Positions 1 to 10,510 of a stretch of DNA of 64,000 nucleotides are shown in pieces. The DNA lies in assembly GCA_029204225.1 (NCBI GenBank), contig CM055109.1, positions 29,138,361 through 29,202,360 on the forward strand. The letters are read 5' to 3'. The position numbers and the translations under genes were made by a program. The notes beneath the pieces were generated by a model. It had not been told where the DNA came from. It was given only the letters and a program-made list of their open reading frames with translations, and made no database searches. The DNA is from Diphasiastrum complanatum (lineage: Eukaryota > Streptophyta > Lycopodiopsida > Lycopodiales > Lycopodiaceae). How positions within the stretch are numbered: position 1 is the first letter of the stretch; each line of letters begins with the position of its first letter.

Positions 1-2950
1 CCGCCAGCCACTTAGTACCTATATGTTTTAAGTGGTATATATATGTATACAACTAGTCAGTATCTAACATTTTATTGATGGACTTAGAAGATAAATTAGG
101 ATTCTTTTAAGATGAAGTAAAGAAGGATATATTATATTCTAAGATTGATAATCTAGTGATTTTTTTTTGACAGGATTAGTGCTAGGCTTGTGTTGGTCAA
201 GAAATGAATCAAAGGTCAAAAACTACTTGAAAATCTTGATGACATGACTTTGGATGACTCTTGACAACATTTGATGATTGTTCAGCTACATAAATTATCA
301 ATAATACATTTATAAACAATTACATATGTATTGTAAATGACATGCTATTTACAATCATGTGTCAAACTATAGATAGTTTTGAATGTTAACATAAGTTTGT
401 GTTATTTGCATTTTACAATATTGTACATTACGTCTTTAATTGATCGCATATATGTTTCATTTTAAGAATAAAATATACTTGTTTCATTGAACGATGTTTC
501 AATATATATAGGTAGAGATGATTGTCTATGCTAGTCTGATTTTGATTACCCACATATTGCACATTGATATTACTAAAATACATCCTAAATAAACAAAATT
601 AGTTACATAAAATTCAAGAACATTGTACACACCCAAAAAATGGAAATGTATCAGTCGATGTCGATGCTTGTGTTATTGTTATTTTTTGTTATATTATACA
701 TCATGTACATAAATGTATTATTCAACATCTGTGTTGTTCTACATCTTTGTAGCATTATACATCATGTACATATATGTTTTTGTATTCAAAGACCTAGAAT
801 GACAAACAAATTTGTTTTGTTGTTTGATGTCATAATAAACTTATCACATTTATCATTTGTGCTTAGATTAGAAAAAGCATGTGTCTATCTTATTTTGCAT
901 CTTCACATTACTCCAGAGCATTGCATATATTTTCATATCTATCAAGTGCATAGGTAAATTACTTTAGTTTTGCTTATCTCTAGCTCTAAATATTGGTAAT
1001 ATCTACAATATTGTACATTCCATACTTCATGTTACTCCAAAGCATTATTCATTTTCGTATCTATTCAATAAGATCTAGGTGCATGTGTAGAAATTAAGTC
1101 TATCCATTCTTATTTTTAGCTCAAAATATTGTTCTATCAACAACAACATTACTAGGCTCCAAACCTTGCAAAAAGACCAATCTTGAAAAAATTTGAATGC
1201 CTGCATTAGTAAACCTCATACATTATTGGAACTAGCAATCGCATAGAAAATCCTTTTTTGTAACATGCTTGTTTGTGTATGTTTTTGGATAATGTATATA
1301 TAGGCACTACATGTAACATTTATGCTCATATATAAATAAAGAATACTATCCATATTTGTCTTTCTTTGTGTGTTTATGTTATAGTAATAACTTCCTCATT
1401 TCATTTTATATCCATCCGACAAGAATTAGTCACAATTGCAAGGATTACGTTTGTTCTTGAACGTTTCTAGATGAAATTAATATCCATACATACAATTACT
1501 ATATACAATATCAAGCAAAACAAATATATGTACAATTCTTAGCATGACTTTCAAATTCAACTTTCCATAAATTAAAACACTAATACCATACCTCACCAAA
1601 AAAAAAAAAAGGAACAATCTCTATAACTCGTGTGAATGGCAATTAAAACCACAAATAATTTTTACAAAAGCAAAGCCATTAGTACAAAAATCCCAATGCA
1701 AATATAACAATATAATTTCAAGCATTACAACAATTTCTGAAAAGATTACTTCAAAACGATAACATCGCAATGCCATGAAAAAACATTTGATCTAAGAAAG
1801 CAATTCAAGCCTTAGGGAATGACAAGAGAACAATCTTGAAGTTTGCACAATTCTCCAAGGCTCAATCAACACACATTGATGTAATGAGCCAACCGTAGTT
1901 TCCCAACACATGATAGTTAATACTCACAAATGCGTGGCTTAATCAACTACTCATACAAAATTGTGAGCTACATAACAACCATACTCAACATAGCCACAAG
2001 TTAAGGAATACTCATAGTAGATTTATGTTAATCGCCAAACACAAACATTACAAGTTTCTTTCATATCTTAGACAGTATCCGTCGAGTCTTACCAACACAC
2101 ATTGCATCCATCTTTCTAGGAGTCTTTAAGTGATACTGCATACTCTCAAGCACTTAAGAACCTACTATGTTTGGACAAATTACAACTTCATAACCATCTA
2201 CGTAGACCAAATTTGGAGAAATGCTCCACTGATTATTCGTCATCCCAAATGACTAAAGCATATTGGTATGATCAGCACCCTACATACTCTTACCTTTAAA
2301 CTTCTAACAATCTTTCCAAAGTTAAAAACCCTTAACTACCATAGCATCAGCCACCCTACACATGCCACTATTACACTAACAAAAAAAAATAAGAGTAACT
2401 ATATACATAGCAATCCTCATACAGTTGCGCCCCCAAAAAGCCATCAAGCCTAACACATGCCCTTTGCAATTTGTTTGGATGAACTTGATCTCCCAAAAAT
2501 CACCATGAAAAAATACCTGGTTATAAGAAATTAATGATACTACAAAATAAAATGCTTGTGTCATCTTGTTTCCTTCTTATTTTATGGAGTCCTATTGTGC
2601 AATTGCAAGCCATTACTCATCATTTTGCCATTCCACTTTTCGCCTCCCTAAGCAATACATATCTTGTCCAAGACAGAGCCTCCCATGATCATCTCACATC
2701 ACCTTGTTTTAACCTCCTTTCTAGTGCCTATTTGTAGCCATGTCAACAACAACATCACATGTACTATGCAGAAAGTTGAAAGCTTTTCAAAACTGCCCAG
2801 GCTTATTCAACAGTCTGTTTATACCTAGGTGCTGCAAGGAAGGGATGTAGGACAATCTTCTTCCACTTGATTGCACAAGTAAGAAGCACATTGAATCCGT
2901 GAAGAAAATCACAATAATCCCCCTTTACACATAAGTAGCCTTTGCAGATT
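1..2950. other. AT-rich intergenic sequence
   Basis: No coding exon, RNA gene or LTR could be recognised. The stretch is AT-rich with short local duplications, for example two copies of a 'catcatgtacata' motif around 700-770. The reading frames here are short and low in complexity, so they look fortuitous. The last few hundred bases before 3427 probably include the 3' UTR and terminator region of the PIN gene on the minus strand, but no poly(A) site could be fixed. Confidence 0.6.
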
Positions 2951-3426
2951 GTGGTGTTCAGCTTCTTTTGATCAAATGACACTTTTTATTGTGGCCACAG
3001 AATAAAAGTAGCATTTGATCATCATACAAATCTGCATATTTGGTTGAGCAGAGAAGATGAGCACTTATTCTTTGTTTTGTGTTTTCGACACTTTTGCTGA
3101 GCTAAGAAGCAACACTGTCATATACCATCTGCTGGATACACAAGGATCTTCAACTGCTTGAATTTACTCGTGTAGCTTGATGAGTCCAAACCCACTTCAC
3201 AATTTCAGTGCAAGATGCTAATGATGCTAACATAGTGAGTGGGCTGGTATGAAAAATTGCTGACAGAAGCTGATTATCCAAAAGCTTGATATGAGATATG
3301 GGTAGCTCATTGTCAGGGCAGCAAACTCTGCTTGTTGAAGTAGTTCTGCAATGTTGTGAGAATTGTAACCCTGATCAATTTTCAGAATAAAGCTAACCAA
3401 CCCATTCCAATACAAGCCAACGCTCC

Positions 3427-6400
3427 TCACAAACCCAACATTATATAGTACAGCAAGGTGATTGGGAATGAAACCAGCATGCCAAAGATCACCCTGCATT
3501 CCATAAAGTATAATCGATCAGCAAACCTTGTGTGTAAGCAAGAACACACATCTATCACCGCATTAGAAAAATAGATTTTAGACCTCACTAGTTTTTGAAA
3601 TATAGGAATGCAGGTGCTAAAACCAAAAAAAAAAAAGACAAGGTAAGGGAATTACGCGGTGCTGAGGACATCTGAATGCAGATTGTACTCTTTCGCAAAG
3701 ACAAAAGGAACAATGCCTTGAGGCAGGGCTGCCTGGAAAAAATAAATTGTACAAAGTTAGCAGCAGTGGCAAATCCAGTAATTGACAGTCACAAATACAT
3801 CTTCAAGCCTTCTCTGATTGTTCTTTGATTCAAGGCACGTGGTCAAACATCACAATAAACTCGTTCCTTTTTGGAAGACAGATATGATTGAGAATGTGAA
3901 ACCAGTAAGTTTCATGTCAACCAGTGCAGGTGGAACATAGGTAGAAATCAATGCTCCACTCAGATGGCTGCCTCACATTGCAAACTATAGTTGACCCAGC
4001 TGTAATGTATCACCAGAAATAATTGAAAAAGGTATGTGCTTTTACTATGCTGTTCCGGTTTTTCTTCTGCAAGAAGAGATAAGGTAGCAAAACTTGGTCC
4101 AGGAAAGAACAAAATGAAAGGCCCATGTGACAAGTTGGGTGACATACCTGTACTATCGATACTCGAAGATTTACTCCTCTTAAACCAACTGCAATAGAAG
4201 TAGCTGCCATTACTGCTGGCCCTGTCATGAATCGTACAACCATTCCAAAAAGGGAAAGACGCACACCACATGAAAGGATCTTCTTTTGCAATGCCATTGA
4301 AAGTCCTGTTGACAATAAGAGTGAGAATAATGTAACCACACATCAGGTTCACATGTTTAACTTACCCCAAAGGTCAACCACCAAGGCAGAGCAACAGTCA
4401 AGATGGCAAAGAAACACGTGAGCTTGGAAATGCGAGATTGAGATCAAGAAAGACAAGTGCTTACCCAGGCTAAACATAGCCATTCCAAGGCCAGCATTTG
4501 ATATAATTGTTACTGAATTTTCCAAAATCTCAGGCATGCTCTTATGCCACCTAAAACAAGGAAAATAAGAAATAATGAGGCCTACAATTGAACCTTCATA
4601 TCGACATAATATACTTTATGTCTATGTACTCCAATGTTTATTTGTAGCATGCTATGCTTTGTGGTATATCCACAGAAATAAGAATCAATTATGCAAGCCA
4701 CTCAATGATAGTAGATCCTTTTCATCTCTTGGTCTACATGGAGCTTATCTTCCTACACTTATGCAAAGAAAGAAGTCTTCAATACACAGAAGGATGAAAA
4801 ATTCCAACTTGAGTCAAGTTTTATGACTCAAAGAATGAGAAAATTTGCTTATAACACGGTGTTGGACAATTCTAAGAAGAACCAAATAACTTATCAATCA
4901 TTAAACTTGACATAGGTTGCACCTTCATTTTTACCTGTAAGATACAAGAGCCCAGATTAGGCCTAACAAGCTTGAGTATGTATTTGGGTTTCTTATGAGT
5001 TTTCTCCACACCAGATTTAGGATTAGCTTTGACATGACAATTGCTGGAGGCAAGGAAATTTTCCTCTGATCTCCTAGAAGCTTTGGATGAAGTGCTGTAG
5101 AACTGGAGCCCGTCTTTGTAAGACTTGAGCCTGCCTTTTCAGCTGAGAAAGGTTCACTTCCATCAGAACTTGCTCTGTTTCCAAAACTGAAGTCATCACA
5201 GTCATATTCATTGTATCCATCTCTGGGCCCCTTGCAAGCTGTCACCAAAAAAAAATCCCAAAGTCTCTGAATACACAAGGGGGTATCAACGTCCAATTCT
5301 GAAGTAGAAAATCATGTCTGTCAAAGTATTCAAACTCCAAGCAAATTCTTCTACAGGCTCAACTGTGGCAGATCAAAGTGACTACTTTGGTATTGGATTG
5401 ATTCATTGTACAGAATAGACCACAGGCATAGGGTTAATAGGCCAACAATCTACAGAAAGTATGGTTTAAAACAAGAACAATAATATACTTTTAAGCCTTA
5501 CTTTATTCCCTAAGATCAAAAGCATTCTAATAACAAGTGATTAAAGCTAAAATTGGCGTTCTGGAATTGTAATGGGTTCTCATGGAATGAAGGAGTCCTG
5601 AAGATGGATCAAAGATTGAAGCCTAAGCTCAATGGAAATCAGGATCAGGTGAGACAAAATCACCCTGTTAACCACTCTAAGCTACTAAAACTTTTTGAAC
5701 TCACCTTGAGGGCCTTCAGGGAATCTGGTAGTTCCCATCTGTAGCTTTACTTCTTTTGTGTCATCATCTCGCTTAGCACCATTTACTGCACTGAAAGCAG
5801 ATCTCTGAGAAGGTGGTGGCCCTCCTTCTGACACGGGTGAAGCACTAGTACTCCACACAAACATCTGATCCTTAGAAATATCATCCATCTTGGGTGAGGC
5901 TCTTGGATCCGTTCTCTTATACACTATTTGGGAGGGATGACTTGGAGAGATGTGACTTTGAAGCTGGAATAATTGGCCACCTCCTACACTTGAAAGATAA
6001 ACTTGAGCTGGGAAAGGCGAGCCCACACCGTTGATTCCCTTGGAAGTTCTATTCACATCCTTGAAATTGTCCTCAGTGGAATCAGAACTTCTGGGAGTGA
6101 GAGCTCTTGAAGAATGAAGGGAATAAATTTCTGCGGATGTAAAATTAGATCGGCAAGGGCTTCCTACAGGTCTCGTGGTCGAGATTGAGTAGAATTCAGC
6201 AGGATTGAAGCTTGATTCTCTTGGAGTTATGTTCCGGGAGGATGGAATGGAAAAAATTTCCACTCCAGTGAGATTTGAAGGCCTAGGAGTCAAGGCAGGC
6301 ATAGAACTTAGTGCTGTAGACCTCCTTGGGGATGACAGGGAGTGAGGCTGAGATGAAGTGGATCTTCTTACTGTGACATGAAGCTTACCATCATCATCAA

Positions 6401-6986
6401 TTTCAGCTTCTGTTTGCAGAGGATCTCTGCCATCAAGGGACATAACATCTGGTTTGACCTTGAAAGACACAATAGAAGCTGCATTGTCAGGAAACTGCTC
6501 AGAAATGAGGGCCTTGGCACTCCTAAACTCATACAGGAAAAGTAGCAGAGTGTACCAGATGATGCATTGAAGCACAACAGCTTGGACTATAAGCGCTCCT
6601 GATTGAGCACCATACATGGCTGCCAATAGGGGGATTCCCATGACCAGGGTATTTGGAAGAGTAGCCAACATGAAGAGAGTGATCATCCACTCCAAAGTGC
6701 CCGTCCGAGAATAGCGAGCCCAAAATGCCAGGACAATCAGAATTGCAATTTTCTGCAGAGTATCAGCTGCAATGAACTTGAGGTTCATCTTGTAAGGGTT
6801 ATTTGTGGCAATGATGTGGAATGACAGAAATGGAACAGCAAAGATTGCAACAAAACGGTTGATTCCACCACATTGTTCAGGAGTCAGGATCCTCCACCAC
6901 CTTACCGAACCATAGGCAAGGATCATGGCCACATACAGTGGGGCAATAGCACTAAGCACCTTATAGAAATCCCCTGCGCTGATCAT
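3427..6986 (-). CDS. PIN: PIN-type auxin efflux carrier, six exons, complete
   Basis: This encodes an integral membrane auxin exporter that drives polar auxin transport at the plasma membrane. The exons read on the minus strand are 6986-5705, 5238-4935, 4550-4465, 4305-4148, 3732-3656 and 3493-3427. Every junction is GT-AG, all phases join in frame, and the total is 1974 nt (657 residues plus stop). Exon 1 gives the N-terminal membrane bundle, starting [10 protein letters not shown], then a long hydrophilic loop. The loop holds TPRxS-type phosphorylation motifs (TPRPSN at about 233, TPRESS at about 254, TPRSSD at about 297), known targets of AGC kinases in PIN proteins, and the family signature [12 protein letters not shown]. 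Exon 2 carries the NPNTY motif. Exons 3-6 give the C-terminal bundle, including [21 protein letters not shown] and [16 protein letters not shown], ending YYIMLGL. Long loop plus TPRxS sites indicates a canonical plasma-membrane PIN rather than a short ER type. Introns are 466, 384, 159, 415 and 162 bp. No disabling mutation is seen. Confidence 0.96.
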
Positions 6987-8640
6987 ATTGGAGCTCTAAT
7001 GAACCATGGAGGTATGGATTCTATTGGGTTTAGCTTTGATCAACCCCTTTCTGGCTGCCGCACTGATCAAAATATCACTTCTGTGGTATTTGTAAGAGGA
7101 AATTTCACTACAAGGGATTGCGTACAAGATATAAACTTAACCACTTTGTTTTTGCACTTATGAACTACAATCCCCATCAATGCTTGCGTTCTTAACTACA
7201 TGCATTTGCTGTTTAATGTAACAAGCCACAACAGCATTCTTGGAGAAGCCGAATGTGGGTCCTCTCACCCACATAGAAACAAGTTCTTGAATAACTCTGA
7301 CTTGAGTGCTCATTGCAGAACAGCAGCCACGATTGAGATATGCACATTACATGCTGAATGCACGAGGAATCCAACAGTGTCTGCTGTCTTGGAAGAGAAC
7401 GTACTACCACGTAGAGGAGAGCCTCCTACATAGAGTACCAACTGGCCTGTCATATGAGAAATCTCTATCTTCTTTGCTCATCAATGCATGTTTCCATTAC
7501 TGACTCCTGACTCCTGAGCTATGGAAAGACCTCTATTCTAACTCTTATAAATTGCCAGCTTCAAACACTGAGCTATGAACAGACTTACAGTCCAGACTCT
7601 ACCCCTTGCCATGCTTTTACTACTGAGCTATGGACTACGTAGTATGGGCAGACTCCTAATCTAACTCCTGTAAATTGCCATGCATAATTCCAATACCGAG
7701 TTATGGACAGATTTCTAATCTAGCTCCTGTAGATTGCAAGCCTTCTGCTAATTGTTGTAATTGTAATTTGTAATGTGTAACTGTGTACACTCAGCACTGT
7801 ACAGTATTATCCTCTCTGTGGCAACTGGCAGTGGCAGATGCCTCCTTAGCTAACTCCCAACTTCCAAGCTAACCTGCCTGCCTGCCTGCCTGGACGGTCT
7901 TCCCGAATCCCAAGCGCTAACTTACTCACTGTACTGCCTGCCCATTTTCATCAATGCAGCTCCCACTCATGCACTATTACGTCATCCTATGACCTCCACA
8001 AACTCCATGAGAAACGACAAGCCCTCATACACCAACACAAGATCTGCCACAGACAAGGATCGCCATTCTGCTGGCACCCAAATCTATCTGACCTGCTGCA
8101 ATGTGCATCCACCCCAGACGGTGTGACCCCACCAGCAGGCTGCAGTACCAGCGGTCCAGCTCCTCCAGTCCTCCTGCTAATATCTGATCCTGATTCTTCC
8201 TGACATCATCTCACTTCCATCATGCAAGACCATTGACAATGAATCACAGTACTCCAATCTTCCAATCAGAGCTTTCCCAACACTGGTCAGCAGTGCTACC
8301 TGCTCGTAGGTCCAGCAAGCTTTGATCAGCAGCTGGCCAGTAGCTACACTAATTCAAAGATGACTGCATGAGAGTTTGCAACTTTGCTTGCTGCTGCCCA
8401 GCAGTCCTCATGCCATCATGCAATGAATGATTTACTATATCACTAACTGTTTTTGCAATATTGCTAACAGCTATAAAGCAAAAACTCCAAGATTTCAAAA
8501 GATTTGAACAAACACAAAGGTGCATGCGACACATGAGGTCAATGCTTGCAGCATGTGCTTGTCAATTCAGAATTTCAGTGCATGATCTCATCATCCATCA
8601 ATACTGCCTGCCCAGCATCAATATATCCAAGGTGGATAGG
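6987..8640. other. Upstream flank of PIN: presumed 5' UTR and promoter
   Basis: No gene is recognised. The sequence is less AT-rich than the rest of the flank. It lies directly upstream of the PIN start codon, so it should hold that gene's 5' UTR and promoter. No TATA box or transcription start can be assigned with confidence. It includes the imperfect repeat described at 7515-7745. Confidence 0.5.
7515..7745 (+). repeat. Four imperfect ~55-75 bp tandem units
   Basis: Four units each begin with 'gagctatgga' or a close variant at about 7517, 7569, 7625 and 7700. They continue with a related 'cagacttctaatctaactcctg' type tail and 'aaattgccatgc'. Unit length varies, so this is an old, diverged tandem array. 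Confidence 0.6.
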
Positions 8641-8677
8641 TTGCTTCTTTCTTGAGTTATCTATATCCATCCATGTA

Positions 8678-8679
<2 letters not shown>

Positions 8680-8712
<33 letters not shown>
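8680..8712. repeat. (TG)n microsatellite
   Basis: Uninterrupted GT/TG dinucleotide tract of about 33 bp. Confidence 0.95.
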
Positions 8713-8715
<3 letters not shown>

Positions 8716-8813
8716 GTTTGGATAGGTTTATATTTTTTAATCTATCCATATTTGCAAGAGTGTTTGCTAAGGAAGCACTTGCCATCATTTTTCTAAGCAA
8801 TATAAGAATAATG

Positions 8814-8814
<1 letters not shown>

Positions 8815-8877
<63 letters not shown>
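8815..8877. repeat. Compound (CT)n(CA)n microsatellite
   Basis: About 44 bp of CT repeats (8815-8858) switches directly to about 19 bp of CA repeats (8859-8877). Confidence 0.95.
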
Positions 8878-8878
<1 letters not shown>

Positions 8879-8891
8879 CTTATGATCATTT

Positions 8892-9025
8892 TTGTACTAT
8901 GGAATGGGCCGACATTGGACATTCTGCTCGGTTCGGCTTTCTAAAAAAATTTGGGCTTTCCAAAAAAAATTTGGAAATCCTTACCGGGAAGAATGACCTG
9001 TGCCCAGCCCATTCCATTGCATAAT
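8892..9025. repeat. Short inverted repeat, possible MITE-like hairpin
   Basis: The left arm reads 'atggaatgggc' near 8898. The right arm near 9008 reads 'gcccattccat', its reverse complement. The loop is about 100 bp and has two similar 'aaatttgg' stretches. No target-site duplication could be shown, so mobility is speculative. Confidence 0.4.
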
Positions 9026-9254
9026 GGATTCTTTGACTTTTCCACATGTCATTTATAAAACATAATCAGCACTTCGACTTTTTTTTTACCAGTCAAAAAA
9101 TGCCACGTGGTAGGTTGACGCGTGAGGATTGGCACATGGGCTAGAATTGGCATCAGTTTTTTTGAAAAAAATAGTGACATATTTTGCTTTTTAAGGAGCC
9201 CCAAAAATGGGCAGAAGATGCAAAAAGAATCCATTATGTAAGCATTATAAGTAA

Positions 9255-9260
<6 letters not shown>

Positions 9261-9338
<78 letters not shown>
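9261..9338. repeat. (CT)n microsatellite
   Basis: Uninterrupted TC dinucleotide tract of about 78 bp upstream of the PIN gene. Confidence 0.97.
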
Positions 9339-9340
<2 letters not shown>

Positions 9341-9579
9341 ACATGAGGTTTTTTTTGAGCCATGAGTTCAAGGTTTCTTGAGCAAGTTCATGGATGCTCA
9401 ACCAAGAACTAGTGTCGCAGCCAGCCAGTTCTTGGTTGTGCAAAAAAGTAGTTCCCGTTGTGCAGTCACAACTAGAAACTACAATGCCAATAAATGGCTC
9501 ACAAATTTGCTCTGTGGGCAAACGCCATTTTCTAACACTGAATCATGGCTGCACAGCTAGGAACTCTTTGCTTCATGTG

Positions 9580-9582
<3 letters not shown>

Positions 9583-9646
<64 letters not shown>
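9583..9646. repeat. (CT)n microsatellite
   Basis: Uninterrupted CT dinucleotide tract of about 64 bp, the third CT tract within 850 bp. Confidence 0.97.
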
Positions 9647-9653
<7 letters not shown>

Positions 9654-9934
9654 AAGATGCATTCTATGATGTGTTCTCATTACTTCCATCAAAACACATT
9701 TCATTGAAATGTAGCGATGCATGCATGTAGGTGCTTGGAAAACCTTGGGACTAAGGACACTTTGGGAAGCCACCACATAAAACTCAATTTGCTTGATTTT
9801 TTCTAAGATGAATGTTTCGAATCGGATGACTTTCAAATGGACAATTGTTCATATGCAATTGAAAAAAGAAAAGAAAAATCTCAAAGCATTCTTACATGAG
9901 AAACGTGCCCATTGAGAGCCTTTTATCCTACTTT

Positions 9935-10422
9935 GTTTTTTCCTCTCTCATAAAAAGGATAATAAACAATTAGCAGAATCCGAATAAGCATGAGAGATGG
10001 AGGAAAAGTGATAGAGAGCAAGGACATTCATCTATTTATGTCTGAAGAGAACCAATCTGCTTTATTGAAATGAGGAAATGAACATGAGGAGCAACTCGAG
10101 TTGGTCCCTTCTTATAGTAGAGAGGAGGATCCTGGCCTTTGAATCCTATTGGTCCAGTCTTGCCTCTCTTTTTATTTAAATTTAAAAAAGTGTGGGAACC
10201 ATCAAAATTGGAGGGAAACCCAACTTTATTCACTAACTTGACATTTAGGCCCTACGACATTAAAAGTCTTGCAAAAAGGCCTAACGTCCTTTTATTAACT
10301 TTTAACTAATCAATCAAATAACTATGTGATCATCGGGTTGGACTTACACACGCAGGGTGCCAAATCCCTCTCACTTATTAACTAGGGTTAGGGTTGCCTT
10401 GAGATCCGCAAACCCTCCAACA
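9935..10422 (-). repeat. 3' LTR of element A, truncated
   Basis: It matches 21675-22158 closely across its length, including the shared segment around 'gagcaaggacattcatc'. It ends at 10422 in CCAACA, the complement of the LTR start TGTTGG. Similarity stops near 9935, so roughly 280 bp of the LTR's 3' end are missing. Just inside, the complement reads a purine-rich GGTAGGGGATAC, the likely polypurine tract. Confidence 0.85.
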
Positions 10423-10510
10423 GTATCCCCTACCAAAACTGGTGGCGGTCCCATGACACCTGCAATATGCAGTTATTGGGGACTTTTATTGGCATCGCGC
10501 CGAATCTTGA

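Noticed and set aside
640-957. 105-residue plus-strand frame
   Set aside because: Hydrophobic, AT-driven composition with no recognised motif or splice context.
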